Source of the DNA: Candidatus Aerophobota bacterium
GTDB taxonomy: Bacteria > Aerophobota > Aerophobia > Aerophobales > B3-G15
DNA length: 19,962 bases
Direction of reading: 5' to 3'
NCBI GenBank assembly: GCA_021162265.1
Contig: JAGGZA010000080.1
Span: forward strand, 1-19,962
Both the position numbers and the translations under genes were made by a program. The notes under the pieces are model-generated. The model saw only the letters and a list, made by a program, of their open reading frames with translations. It ran no database searches and was not told the origin of the DNA. Within the stretch, counting starts at the first letter, position 1, and the number at the start of each line of letters is the position of its first letter. Positions 7,700 through 15,293 of the stretch are shown here, in pieces.

Positions 7700-8938
7700 A
7701 TGGGTAAAAGACGCGTTGTAGTGACAGGGATGGGGGTGGTAAGTCCAATTGGTGTAGGATTGAAAGAATTTGAGGAGGGTCTCTTTGCAGGAAGAAATGG
7801 TATAAGGAGGATAACGCGATTTGACCCTTCTGGTTTTCGTTCCCAAATAGGAGGTGAGGTAGATGTAAGAGTGGAGGATTATCTTTCCTCCAAAGAAATA
7901 AAGAGGATGGACAGGTTTACCCAGCTTGGAATGATAGCCACGAGCGAAGCTTTAGAAACAGCCGGGGTAAATACCGATAAGGAGAACCCTGAAAGAATAG
8001 GAGTTCTTGTTGGCTCAGGAGTGGGGGGACTGGAAACTATTGAGAGAGAAAAAACTGTTCTTATTAAAAAAGGTCCTCAGAGAGTGAGTCCCTTTCTTGT
8101 TCCTATGTTAATTACAGACATAGCCTCTGCTTATATTGCTATAAAGTACGGCTTTATGGGACCTAACTTTTCCGTTTCTACGGCATGTGCTACGGGAACT
8201 CATGCGATAGGAGAAGCTTTTAAGATAATCCAGAGAGGAGATGCTGAAGTTATGGTTGCAGGAGGGACGGAGGCGGCTATTACACCTTTAGGATTAGCAG
8301 GGTTTTGTTCAATGAGAGCTCTTTCTACGAGAAACGATGAACCGCATAGAGCGTCTCGCCCTTTTGATAGAGAAAGAGATGGATTTGTTATAGGAGAGGG
8401 AGCAGGGGTTTTGGTTCTGGAGGAGTTAGAAAGGGCAAAAAAGAGAGGAGCTAAAATATGGGCTGAGGTGGCAGGATTTGGTATGAGTTGTGATGCATAT
8501 CATATCACTCAGCCAATGGAAAGTGGATTGGGAATTAAGATTGCGATGGAGAACTCTCTGAAGGATGCAAGAATTAATCTTGATGATGTTGACTACATTA
8601 ATGCTCACGGGACTTCCACTCCTCTTAATGACAAGGTAGAAACAGTGGCAATTAAAAATCTTTTTAAGAAAAAAGCTTACGATATTCCTGTAAGTTCTAC
8701 AAAATCAATGACCGGTCATTTACTGGGAGCTACGGGTGGAGTAGAAGTTATTGCCTGTATTCTTGCTATACAGAGACATAGAATACCTCCCACCATAAAT
8801 TATGAATTTCCCGATCCTGAGTGTGACCTTGATTATGTTCCCAATGAGTCTCGAGAAATCAGGGTAGATGTTGCCATCTCCAATTCAATGGGTTTTGGAG
8901 GTCATAATGCAACGCTAGTAATTCGGAAGTTTGAATAA
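7700..8938 (+). CDS. fabF: 3-oxoacyl-ACP synthase II (KAS II)
   Basis: Condensing enzyme that elongates acyl-ACP with malonyl-ACP in the fatty-acid cycle. Length 412 matches FabF. The catalytic triad is visible at the same numbers as in E. coli: C163 in STACATG, H303 in NAHGTSTPLND and H340 in TKSMTGHLLGATGG. The N-terminus RRVVVTGMGVVSPIG and the C-terminal NSMGFGGHNATLV are typical. No strong ribosome site precedes the ATG; only a weak purine stretch lies in the 13-base gap after acpP, so expression may rely on coupling. It probably works directly with the acpP and fabG products encoded upstream. Confidence 0.97.
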   Translation: MGKRRVVVTGMGVVSPIGVGLKEFEEGLFAGRNGIRRITRFDPSGFRSQIGGEVDVRVEDYLSSKEIKRMDRFTQLGMIATSEALETAGVNTDKENPERIGVLVGSGVGGLETIEREKTVLIKKGPQRVSPFLVPMLITDIASAYIAIKYGFMGPNFSVSTACATGTHAIGEAFKIIQRGDAEVMVAGGTEAAITPLGLAGFCSMRALSTRNDEPHRASRPFDRERDGFVIGEGAGVLVLEELERAKKRGAKIWAEVAGFGMSCDAYHITQPMESGLGIKIAMENSLKDARINLDDVDYINAHGTSTPLNDKVETVAIKNLFKKKAYDIPVSSTKSMTGHLLGATGGVEVIACILAIQRHRIPPTINYEFPDPECDLDYVPNESREIRVDVAISNSMGFGGHNATLVIRKFE

Positions 8939-8964
8939 ACTTTTAATTATGGCTAAAGGTTAAT

Positions 8965-8985
8965 ATGAATCTATGATAGATTCAT
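8965..8985 (+). promoter_or_regulatory. Perfect hairpin over the rnc start codon, with three-codon upstream ORF
   Basis: ATGAATCTAT (8965-8974) and ATAGATTCAT (8976-8985) are perfect inverted copies around one G. As RNA this folds into an 8-base-pair stem with loop AUGAU at 8973-8977, so the rnc start codon lies in the loop. An ATG at 8965, five bases after AAAGG (8955-8959), opens the ORF Met-Asn-Leu-stop, whose TGA (8974-8976) overlaps the rnc ATG (8973-8975). The ribosome site is better placed for this tiny ORF than for rnc. A control role, such as RNase III acting on its own leader, is inference. Confidence 0.5.
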
Positions 8986-9674
8986 CTCGTGCAAAAGACC
9001 TGGACGATTTTCAAGAGATAATAGGCATAAGGTGGAGGAATATAAGACTTTTAAATCAAGCTTTAACTCACTCCTCTTATGCAAAATCTACCCCTCAAAA
9101 GACTTCTGATAATGAAAGAATGGAGTTCTTAGGTGATGCTGTTTTGGAATTGATAATAGCTGATTATCTTTTTCGGAAGTTCTCTTACCTTGATGAGGGA
9201 AGTTTATCCCGTATGAGAAGTGCTGTTGTTTCAGAAGAAAACCTCGCTCATCATGCTCGCAAGATAGGTCTTGGAAAGTACATTCTTGTGGGCAAGGATC
9301 AGGAACAGATTCGCTCACAGGATGCTATTTTAGCCGATGCTTACGAGGCAGTAATTGGTTCTCTTTACCTGGATAGAGGTTTAAAAATCACCAAAAAATT
9401 TATCCTGGGGTTTTTTATAAAGGAGGAAAATTTACTTACAAAGTCAAAGGATTTTAAATCTTTGCTTCAAGAATATTCTCAATCAGTTTACAAAAAACTC
9501 CCTCGCTATAAATTGGTTCAGGAAAAAGGTCCTGATCATAAGAAGATGTTTAAGATAAAGGTTGAAATTGATGGTGAAACTCTGGGCGAGGGATGGGGTC
9601 CAAGCAAGAAAAAAGCAGAAAAAGTAGCTGCTGAAAAAGCCTGGAAGAAGTTAAACACAGAGAAAGTTGAATGA
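8973..9674 (+). CDS. rnc: Ribonuclease III
   Basis: Double-strand-specific endonuclease for rRNA precursor and mRNA processing. Length 233 is normal. The catalytic domain shows the signature NERMEFLGDAVLE, with acidic residues E48, E51 and D55, and a second metal-site pair D122/E125 in ADAYEAVIGSLYLD. The dsRNA-binding domain occupies roughly residues 156-230 (LLQEYSQ...GEGWGPSKKKAEKVAAEKAW). The ATG at 8973 gives the expected N-terminal extension before QALTHSSYA, but it is about 13 bases from AAAGG and lies in a hairpin loop. It is 34 bases after fabF, and its stop overlaps the next gene as ATGA. The fabF-rnc order is common in bacteria. Confidence 0.96.
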   Translation: MIDSSRAKDLDDFQEIIGIRWRNIRLLNQALTHSSYAKSTPQKTSDNERMEFLGDAVLELIIADYLFRKFSYLDEGSLSRMRSAVVSEENLAHHARKIGLGKYILVGKDQEQIRSQDAILADAYEAVIGSLYLDRGLKITKKFILGFFIKEENLLTKSKDFKSLLQEYSQSVYKKLPRYKLVQEKGPDHKKMFKIKVEIDGETLGEGWGPSKKKAEKVAAEKAWKKLNTEKVE

Positions 9675-11035
9675 GCGTTCCTCTTATTATCAGTGCATCA
9701 GGTGTTAGAGGAGTAGTAGGGGAGGGGTTAACTCCCGGAATAGTGGTAGACCTTGCCTCTGCTTTTGGAGAAATGGTGGGCGGAGATATCCTGGTTGGAT
9801 ATGATACTCGTACGTCAAACGAAATGTTTAAGTATGCAGTTTTCAGCGGACTTTTATCTGTAGGTTGCAGGGTTGTTGATCTGGGAATTTGTCCTACTCC
9901 ATCTTTGCAACTTATGGTGAAAGAAACTGAGGCAGATGGAGGTATAGCTATCACTGGAAGTCATAATCCTCCAGAGTGGAATGCTCTCAAATTCGTGCGT
10001 AAAGACGGTTTATTTCTCTTTCCTGAAGAAGGGGAGAAGTTAATCAGTATATACAAAAAGGGCTTTTTTAAACGGGTGTCCTGGAATAGTCTGGGTAAGG
10101 TCTATAAAGACAGTTCAGCCATTTCCCGCCATATAGATAAGATAATGAAAATGGTTGATGTGGAGACCATAAGAAAGAAAAGATTTAAGGTGGTTATAGA
10201 TGCCTGTAATGGTGCGGGAGCTGTTATAAGTCCTTTTCTCCTGGAAAAACTTGGTTGTGAGGTTATAAGAATTAATTGTGAGACTGACAGGGCATTCCCG
10301 CATTTACCAGAACCCGTACCGGCTAATCTGGGAGAACTATGTGAGAAAGTTAAGCAGACAGGTGCTGATATAGGTTTTGCTCATGATGCTGATGCAGACA
10401 GGTTGGCTCTGGTTTCTAATGGAGGACAGGCACTATCTGAGGAGTATACACTGCTGGTGGCTACAAGAGGTGTTCTCCAGAAATCAAGAGGGGTGGTGGT
10501 AACTAATATATGCACTTCTGCAGCTATAGATGAGATAGCAGCTGAATTTGGTTGTGTGGTGAAGAGGACCAGAGTAGGAGATATTTACGTTTCACGGTGC
10601 ATGAGAGATTGTAAAGCAGTGATAGGAGGAGAAGGCAATGGGGGAGTTATATTCCCACCTATGAATTATGCAAGAGATGGTATTACCGCAATAGCTCTTA
10701 TACTTGATTTTCTTGCCCGGGAAAACATCTCTGTTTCCTCTGTTATTGATAGTCTTCCCTCTTTTTTTATGTACAAGAAAAAGATATCAAACTCTGGAAT
10801 TGATTTTAATGGATTAAAAGATAGGCTTATTAGTGAATTTGACTCCAGTCAACTGAATTTCCTGGATGGGATAAAAGTATGGCTGGAGAAGGGATGGGTT
10901 CATATAAGAGCCTCAGGAACAGAACCGGTTATCAGGATAATAAGTGAGGCAAAGAACAGGTCAGAGGCTGAAGATATTTATAATTGGGCATTAGAGTTAC
11001 TTTCTAACTTTGGTTATTCAAAGTCGGGTATTTAA
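9671..11035 (+). CDS. Phosphohexose mutase (phosphoglucosamine/phosphomannomutase family)
   Basis: Alpha-D-phosphohexomutase that moves phosphate between C6 and C1 of a hexose; with glucosamine 6-phosphate it would feed UDP-GlcNAc synthesis. The 454 residues cover all four domains. Seen: N-terminal SASGVRGVVGEGLTP, the active-site serine loop TGSHNPPEWN with S97, the metal loop DADADR at 239-244, the sugar-binding loop GGEGNGG, and the phosphate-binding loop RASGTEPVIRI near the C-terminus. The metal loop is DADADR rather than the usual DGDGDR, and the serine loop is TGSHNP rather than TASHNP, so it is not a textbook bacterial GlmM and is closer in style to archaeal-type mutases. It overlaps rnc by four bases (ATGA). 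Substrate is not certain; I favour phosphoglucosamine. Confidence 0.85.
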   Translation: MSVPLIISASGVRGVVGEGLTPGIVVDLASAFGEMVGGDILVGYDTRTSNEMFKYAVFSGLLSVGCRVVDLGICPTPSLQLMVKETEADGGIAITGSHNPPEWNALKFVRKDGLFLFPEEGEKLISIYKKGFFKRVSWNSLGKVYKDSSAISRHIDKIMKMVDVETIRKKRFKVVIDACNGAGAVISPFLLEKLGCEVIRINCETDRAFPHLPEPVPANLGELCEKVKQTGADIGFAHDADADRLALVSNGGQALSEEYTLLVATRGVLQKSRGVVVTNICTSAAIDEIAAEFGCVVKRTRVGDIYVSRCMRDCKAVIGGEGNGGVIFPPMNYARDGITAIALILDFLARENISVSSVIDSLPSFFMYKKKISNSGIDFNGLKDRLISEFDSSQLNFLDGIKVWLEKGWVHIRASGTEPVIRIISEAKNRSEAEDIYNWALELLSNFGYSKSGI

Positions 11036-11191
11036 AAAGGCAAAAAAACAGTATTAATATTCCAGCCAGATTTCGATTATATCGCTACAGGATTAAAGCT
11101 ACAGGCGCTCTCCAGCAGGACTTGATTTATTTAAAAAATTAGCTTATGATAATACGGTTTAAATAAAATCTCTGTAAGGGAGGTGAGATAA
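11036..11191 (+). other. Gene-free leader region upstream of the small ORF and HD-GYP gene
   Basis: There is no convincing coding here and no GC-rich terminator after the mutase gene. A direct repeat GCTACAGG occurs at 11084-11091 and 11098-11105, and a small inverted repeat CGAT-TAT-ATCG at 11074-11084. The second half carries the promoter described separately and a strong ribosome site GGGAGGTGA at 11178-11186. It marks the break between the long upstream gene block and the signalling genes downstream. Confidence 0.5.
11122..11150 (+). promoter_or_regulatory. Sigma70-type promoter for the HD-GYP/pilT block
   Basis: TTGATT at 11122-11127 and TATGAT at 11145-11150 are separated by exactly 17 bases. 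They match the -35 consensus at four of six and the -10 consensus at five of six positions. Transcription would start near 11157, about 35 bases before the small ORF at 11192. It lies in the largest gene-free gap of the window and after a change of functional theme, which supports it. It is predicted from motif match and spacing only. Confidence 0.55.
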
Positions 11192-11275
11192 ATGAAAACT
11201 AAACTCATTAAGATTCTTCTGGTTCTCGCCTCTTTACTTCTGGCCGGAGGAGCTAATTTTCGCTGGGGAGGGTAA
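11192..11275 (+). pseudogene. Small signal-peptide-like ORF, probably frameshifted
   Basis: As read, this is a 27-codon ORF beginning MKTKLIKILLVLASLLLAGG, with a very good ribosome site GGGAGGTGA at 11178-11186. Basic residues followed by a hydrophobic stretch look like a secretion signal or a short membrane peptide. If one G of the GG pair at 11246-11247 is removed, the frame continues as AEELIFAGEGKQTTLHFRRCR and stops with TGA at 11307-11309. That would overlap the GTG start of the HD-GYP gene as GTGA, the same junction seen at 17065. So either a 38-residue exported peptide with a one-base insertion (mutation or sequence error), or a genuine 27-residue peptide. I recognise no family. Confidence 0.5.
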
Positions 11276-11305
11276 ACAGACAACCTTGCATTTCAGGAGA
11301 TGTAG

Positions 11306-12550
11306 GTGAAGATTAGAGTTTCCAGAGTTGATCTGTACATTTACTTTGTGACAGCAGCTGGTTTGATATTGCTTGCTATCTGGACAATAGGGGCAGATTT
11401 CAGCTGGGAGATGGGGAAAAGTTTTATTTTCTGGGTAAGCCTGGGTTTGATTGCTGAGCTTTTCTCCGTCTCCCTTCCATATGGAGGTTCTGTGACCCTG
11501 GGGTTTCCTGTTATTTACGCTACTCTTTTAACACAGGGACCTGTGCTGGGTGTCTGGGTGGCAAGCTTTGCTGCATTAACCGAACTTAAAAAAGGAAAAA
11601 AAGCTGAGATAAAAAAGATCTTGTTTGACTGTGGACAATTTGCTATTTCTACGTCTGGTGCCTGGCTTGTTTACAAGCATACAGGTGGAGTCATTATAAG
11701 AAGTATAGCTTCTGTCAGCATTATTCCCCTTGGCCTTGCTGCTCTTGCTTACTTTGTTCTCAACTCGTTTGTGGTATCTGCTGCTCTTGCTCTTCAGAAG
11801 AATAGTTCCGTGATTGATATGTGGTCAAATAATTTTCGGTGGGCTACTCCAAATTATCTTGCTCAAACTCCTCTTGGTTTTTTGATGGCATTGATTTATT
11901 TCCAGATAAGCTGGTGGGCTGTTACTTTTATGATGTTTCCTCTTTTTATTGCTTACTGGGCATACAAGCTTTATATGGATATGAGAAGGGAACATTTAAG
12001 TGTAATTCAGGCTCTTGCAGCTGCGGTAGAAGCAAGAGATCCCTATACTGAAAAACATTCTCAACGAATGGCAGAGTACGCTATGGCAACAGCAAGAGCA
12101 ATGGGACTTTCTATTTACTCTGCAGAGGTCGTGAGATACGCTGCCATTCTTCACGATATTGGTAAGATAGGCATACCGGATCATATCCTTTCAAAGAGCA
12201 ATTCCCTTACAGAACAGGAGTGGAATCAGATAAAAAAACATTCAACTATTGGAGCTGAAATAATAAAGCAGATAAACTCTCTCAGCGATGCTTCAAAAAT
12301 AGTCTATCATCACCACGAAAGATACGATGGAGAGGGTTACCCTGACGGCTTGAAAGGAGAAAGTATTCCCCTGGGTAGCAGGATAATCGCCGTTATTGAT
12401 GCCTACGATGCCATGACTTCCCGTAGACCTTATAGGGAGGCACTATCAAAGGAAGAGGCTATTATGGAACTTAAAAAGCACGCAGGAACGCAATTTGACA
12501 GGAAGGTTGTGGAGGCTTTTCTCAAGGTGCTGGAAAGAAATGCTACTTGA
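11306..12550 (+). CDS. Membrane HD-GYP domain protein (predicted cyclic-di-GMP phosphodiesterase)
   Basis: Predicted inner-membrane enzyme that degrades cyclic-di-GMP. Residues 1-225 hold about six hydrophobic segments (roughly 11-29, 38-56, 64-92, 131-163, 188-222) forming a sensor-like domain with a GGSVTLGFPVIYA stretch. A short linker leads to the HD-GYP domain at about 230-410, with H251, HD at 283-284 (ILHDIGKIGIPDHIL), HHH at 335-337, GYP at 344-346 and the ending DAYDAMTSRRPYR. The start is GTG at 11306 with AGGAGA five bases upstream; the nearby ATG at 11300 hits a stop at once. Its end overlaps the next gene by 11 bases. The ligand sensed by the membrane part is unknown. Linkage to pilT suggests control of pilus-based movement, which is inference. 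Confidence 0.9.
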   Translation: MKIRVSRVDLYIYFVTAAGLILLAIWTIGADFSWEMGKSFIFWVSLGLIAELFSVSLPYGGSVTLGFPVIYATLLTQGPVLGVWVASFAALTELKKGKKAEIKKILFDCGQFAISTSGAWLVYKHTGGVIIRSIASVSIIPLGLAALAYFVLNSFVVSAALALQKNSSVIDMWSNNFRWATPNYLAQTPLGFLMALIYFQISWWAVTFMMFPLFIAYWAYKLYMDMRREHLSVIQALAAAVEARDPYTEKHSQRMAEYAMATARAMGLSIYSAEVVRYAAILHDIGKIGIPDHILSKSNSLTEQEWNQIKKHSTIGAEIIKQINSLSDASKIVYHHHERYDGEGYPDGLKGESIPLGSRIIAVIDAYDAMTSRRPYREALSKEEAIMELKKHAGTQFDRKVVEAFLKVLERNAT

Positions 12551-13097
12551 TGTTTTAGTGTTTTCTCTTATTATTGCTTTTTTGAGAAAGGGTAAATTAA
12601 GCAGGTTAGCTGAAATTAAATTTCGTAGGATTGAATTGATAATTGTTCCCTTTGTTTTACAGTATGTGCTTGTGTTAGCAGGGGAGAAAGGAGTTTCCTG
12701 GTTTGAGGGATGGGGTAATTATCTGTATCTAATTTCCTACACTCTCCTTTTAATTGGCATATGGGGAAACAGACATATAAAGGAGATGAGGGTATTTGGG
12801 ATAGGTGTTTTGCTTAACTTCCTGGTTATTGCAGTCAACAAAGGAAAGATGCCCGTTTCTCTTGAAGCTTTAAAGAAAGCAGGAATGCAGGATATGTTAC
12901 CTTTACTTAAGAGTAAAACCTATGTAGTGCACACTATCTTAACTGCAAATACAAAGCTTAAGTTTTTAGCTGACATAATCCCCTTACCTCCACCTTATCC
13001 AAGAGCTCGAGTGGTGAGTGTAGGGGACATAGTAATGGGAGTGGGGATATTTTTACTCATCCAGAATTATGCTACAGAGAGAAAACTTTTAGATTAA
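12540..13097 (+). CDS. DUF5317 family membrane protein
   Basis: Uncharacterised membrane protein of 185 residues. I chose the ATG at 12540, inside the HD-GYP 3' end (11-base overlap), because it opens straight into a hydrophobic segment; the in-frame ATG at 12495 would add 15 charged and cysteine-containing residues. Hydrophobic segments lie near 1-14, 31-47, 59-75, 84-99 and 160-175. Family marks seen: NKGKMPVSLEALKKAG, HTILTANTKLKFLADIIPLPPPYP and VVSVGDIVMGVGIFLLI. Members are often found beside HD-GYP genes, as here. No function is established to my knowledge; the overlap suggests coupled expression with the phosphodiesterase. Confidence 0.82.
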   Translation: MLLDVLVFSLIIAFLRKGKLSRLAEIKFRRIELIIVPFVLQYVLVLAGEKGVSWFEGWGNYLYLISYTLLLIGIWGNRHIKEMRVFGIGVLLNFLVIAVNKGKMPVSLEALKKAGMQDMLPLLKSKTYVVHTILTANTKLKFLADIIPLPPPYPRARVVSVGDIVMGVGIFLLIQNYATERKLLD

Positions 13098-13114
13098 GAA
13101 AAAGGAGAGGAGTA

Positions 13115-14176
13115 ATGGAAATAAGATTGTTGTTGGAGGAGATGAAAAGAATGAAGGCATCTGACCTGCACCTCGTAGCCGGGGTTCCTCCTGCCTTTAG
13201 AGTGAATGGAGAGATAAAGTATATAGGAGATCATCCTCTCAGCCCGAAGGAGGTTAAGTCAATTATATATTCCTTACTGGACGAGAATCAACAAGTTATA
13301 TTTGAGAAGAAAAAAGACCTTGATTTTTCTTATGGCGTTTCTGGAATGGGAAGATTTCGCATAAATGTTCATTATCAAAGAGGATCTATAGCAGCGGCTA
13401 TTAGAATGATTCCTTATGATATCCCCTCGCTTAAGGAGTTAAATCTTCCCCTTGTCATTGAAAGGTTTTGCCTCAAGGAGAAAGGATTTATCCTTGTTAC
13501 AGGACCAACAGGTAGTGGTAAATCAACAACCCTTGCTTCGATGATTGATATAATTAATCGGACCAAATGCGTGCACATTATAATTATAGAAGATCCTATT
13601 GAGTACCTTCACTCTCACAAAAAGAGTGTGGTGGAACAAAGAGAAATAGGAGGAGATGCTCTTTCCTTTGCCACTTCCCTCAAATATTGCTTGAGACAGG
13701 ACCCTGATGTGATAATGATAGGTGAAATGAGGGATCTGGAAACGATATCCACCGCAGTTACCGCTGCAGAAACAGGGCATCTTGTTATGGCTACTCTTCA
13801 CACTCCCGACGCTCCGGGAGCGATAGACAGGATAATTGATGTTTTTCCTCCTTACCAGCAATCTCAGATAAGAACGCAGCTTTCTGCCATTCTGGTAGCT
13901 GTAATAGCTCAGACTCTAATTCCCAGACAGGATGGTAATGGAAGAGTTCCTGCAGTGGAGATCTTAATTGGTACACCGGCTGTTGCTAATTTGATACGTT
14001 CCGGTAAATCCCATCAACTATATAACATAATACAAACAGGCTCTCAGATAGGAATGCAAACAATGGACCAATCTCTGGTTAGCCTTGTAAGGAGAAGATT
14101 AATTACAAAAGAGGAAGCTTTAATAAGAGCAAGAGATCCTCGATTTATAGAGGAGTCCTTGAGAAGATTGAGTTAA
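13115..14176 (+). CDS. pilT: Type IV pilus retraction ATPase PilT
   Basis: Cytoplasmic hexameric ATPase that powers pilus retraction, hence twitching motility and DNA uptake in bacteria with type IV pili. The 353 residues fit PilT. Seen: N-terminal KASDLHLVAGVPPAFRVNGE, Walker A GPTGSGKS at 130-137, the Asp box IIIIEDPIEYLH, Walker B-type GEMRD at 203-207, the His box AETGHLVMATLHT, and the C-terminal EALIRARDP. The signature AGIRALR of many PilT C-termini is not obvious, so PilU-like or PilT-like variants remain possible. A strong ribosome site AAGGAGAGGAG precedes the ATG. No other pilus gene is in the window. Confidence 0.93.
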   Translation: MEIRLLLEEMKRMKASDLHLVAGVPPAFRVNGEIKYIGDHPLSPKEVKSIIYSLLDENQQVIFEKKKDLDFSYGVSGMGRFRINVHYQRGSIAAAIRMIPYDIPSLKELNLPLVIERFCLKEKGFILVTGPTGSGKSTTLASMIDIINRTKCVHIIIIEDPIEYLHSHKKSVVEQREIGGDALSFATSLKYCLRQDPDVIMIGEMRDLETISTAVTAAETGHLVMATLHTPDAPGAIDRIIDVFPPYQQSQIRTQLSAILVAVIAQTLIPRQDGNGRVPAVEILIGTPAVANLIRSGKSHQLYNIIQTGSQIGMQTMDQSLVSLVRRRLITKEEALIRARDPRFIEESLRRLS

Positions 14177-14183
14177 AAGAGTA

Positions 14184-14687
14184 ATGCCTGGGGATGAAAA
14201 GATTGATAAGGTTTTTCAGAAAGGTAAAAATTATGCACTTTACCTTTTAAATTATCGTGATTTGAGCAGATTTGAAATATATAAAAAGCTTAAACAGAAA
14301 GGTTATCCTGAATTAACGATTGAAAAGGTTATCGGGTATCTTGAGGATAGTGGTTTAGTAGATGATAAAAAATTTGCTCTGAAATTCGCACTGTCCAGGG
14401 TCAAAAAAAGTTTTGCCTCCAGAAAAATTAAATATCTTCTGAAAAATAAGGGTATAGAAGAAGATATTATAGATGAGGTTGTTAAAGATGTTTTCTCAAG
14501 TATTGATGAGGAAAAGATGGCAAGAGAACTTCTCTTTAAAAAGAGATATCTTCCTCTTAAAAAGAAAATAGGGAAAGAAGAGAAAATTAGACATTTCTCA
14601 AAAATTTACAGATTTCTCTCCAGTTATGGATTCTCCTACTCTGTTATAGAGAAGATAGTGAATATAGAAATCAGGATGGGCTCTTGA
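14184..14687 (+). CDS. recX: Regulatory protein RecX
   Basis: Small helical protein that binds RecA filaments and damps recombination. The 167 residues include the typical repeated three-helix units: ALYLLNYRDLSRFEIYKKLKQKGYP, VIGYLEDSGLVDDKKFALKFALSRV and KIKYLLKNKGIEEDIIDEVV, ending in FLSSYGFSYSVIEKIV. It lies 7 bases after pilT. The ribosome site is weak (AAAAGAG). recA, its common neighbour, is not here. The association with pilT recalls that pilus retraction and RecA control both matter in DNA uptake, but the pairing may be chance. Confidence 0.88.
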   Translation: MPGDEKIDKVFQKGKNYALYLLNYRDLSRFEIYKKLKQKGYPELTIEKVIGYLEDSGLVDDKKFALKFALSRVKKSFASRKIKYLLKNKGIEEDIIDEVVKDVFSSIDEEKMARELLFKKRYLPLKKKIGKEEKIRHFSKIYRFLSSYGFSYSVIEKIVNIEIRMGS

Positions 14688-14711
14688 TTTTTGTAAATAA
14701 ATTCTTATCAT
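14684..14711 (+). promoter_or_regulatory. Possible promoter for the Mut7-C/MoxR/VWA cluster
   Basis: TTGATT (14684-14689) and TATCAT (14706-14711) are 16 bases apart; the second matches the -10 consensus at five of six. The -35 box is the same TTGATT as the promoter at 11122. It overlaps the recX stop codon. Transcription would start near 14718, giving a very short leader before the ATG at 14736. In an AT-rich genome such matches arise by chance, so this is tentative; an 11-18 kb readthrough transcript is the alternative. Confidence 0.35.
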
Positions 14712-14735
14712 AATAAGCAGAGGAGAGTGTTTAAA

Positions 14736-15293
14736 ATGAAGAGGAAAGTCCCTAAAACACATCCTCTAAGCAGGCTTTTCACTGCCTTGGTTGAGCGTAG
14801 CTTTTATGAGTATGTTGGACTCTGTGACCCTTACATTACCATCTATGTTTCTGACCTTCTTGTGGAGTTTATCCATGTTGATAATCTCTATAAGATAAGA
14901 AACTCCCGTGGAAAGAAACTAAATGATGTAGGAGAAATGTTAGCCGAGTCTGATATTACCTCTCGAGCCGAGTCACTTGAGAGAGAATGGGAAGTGCGGA
15001 AACACATTGGTGATTATACTCTTTTCTTCACAGGGATGTTTCCAGAGAGTTTGAGGAGGAGAATTGGCGTTATGTGGATTGATCATTTTAAGGAGTATAT
15101 AAATGTGGGCAAAGAATCCTATAGAATTGTAGCCCAGTTTGATTATGGCGAACACAGAAAACAGGCTCCTCTTTTTAAGAGATTAGCTGAGAATTTTGAC
15201 ATATGTGTGGTGGGATTAAACTTTGTAAAAAAAGAACTGGAAAAAATGCAGGAGCCTGAGTATTTAGAAGCAAAAAGAAGGATTCTTTATTAA
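14736..15293 (+). CDS. Conserved protein of unknown function (HIGDYTLFFTG motif)
   Basis: A soluble 185-residue protein with no signal peptide or membrane segment. I chose the ATG at 14736, nine bases after AGGAGA (14721-14726); a GTG at 14727 would sit right on that site. Notable stretches are LVERSFYEYVGLCDPYITIYVSDLL at the N-terminus, EVRKHIGDYTLFFTGMFPE at 86-104, GKESYRIV and FKRLAENFDICVVGLN near the end. I recall similar proteins annotated as hypothetical in varied bacteria such as Acidobacteria, without known function; that memory is not a database result. Its stop and the next ATG share one base (TAATG), so it is probably co-translated with the Mut7-C RNase and may work with it. Confidence 0.8.
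   Translation: MKRKVPKTHPLSRLFTALVERSFYEYVGLCDPYITIYVSDLLVEFIHVDNLYKIRNSRGKKLNDVGEMLAESDITSRAESLEREWEVRKHIGDYTLFFTGMFPESLRRRIGVMWIDHFKEYINVGKESYRIVAQFDYGEHRKQAPLFKRLAENFDICVVGLNFVKKELEKMQEPEYLEAKRRILY

Noticed and set aside
9550..9954. 134-codon open frame on the minus strand across the rnc/mutase junction
   Set aside because: It lies opposite two strongly recognised genes, has a low-complexity Pro/Ser/Thr-rich product and no ribosome site or family likeness.
11071..11121. Possible cyclic-di-GMP (GEMM) riboswitch before the HD-GYP gene, because of AAAGCTACAGG
   Set aside because: Only this short string resembles the GEMM-I class. The GCAAACC element and a matching 3' partner are missing, and the two GCTACAGG copies form a direct repeat instead.
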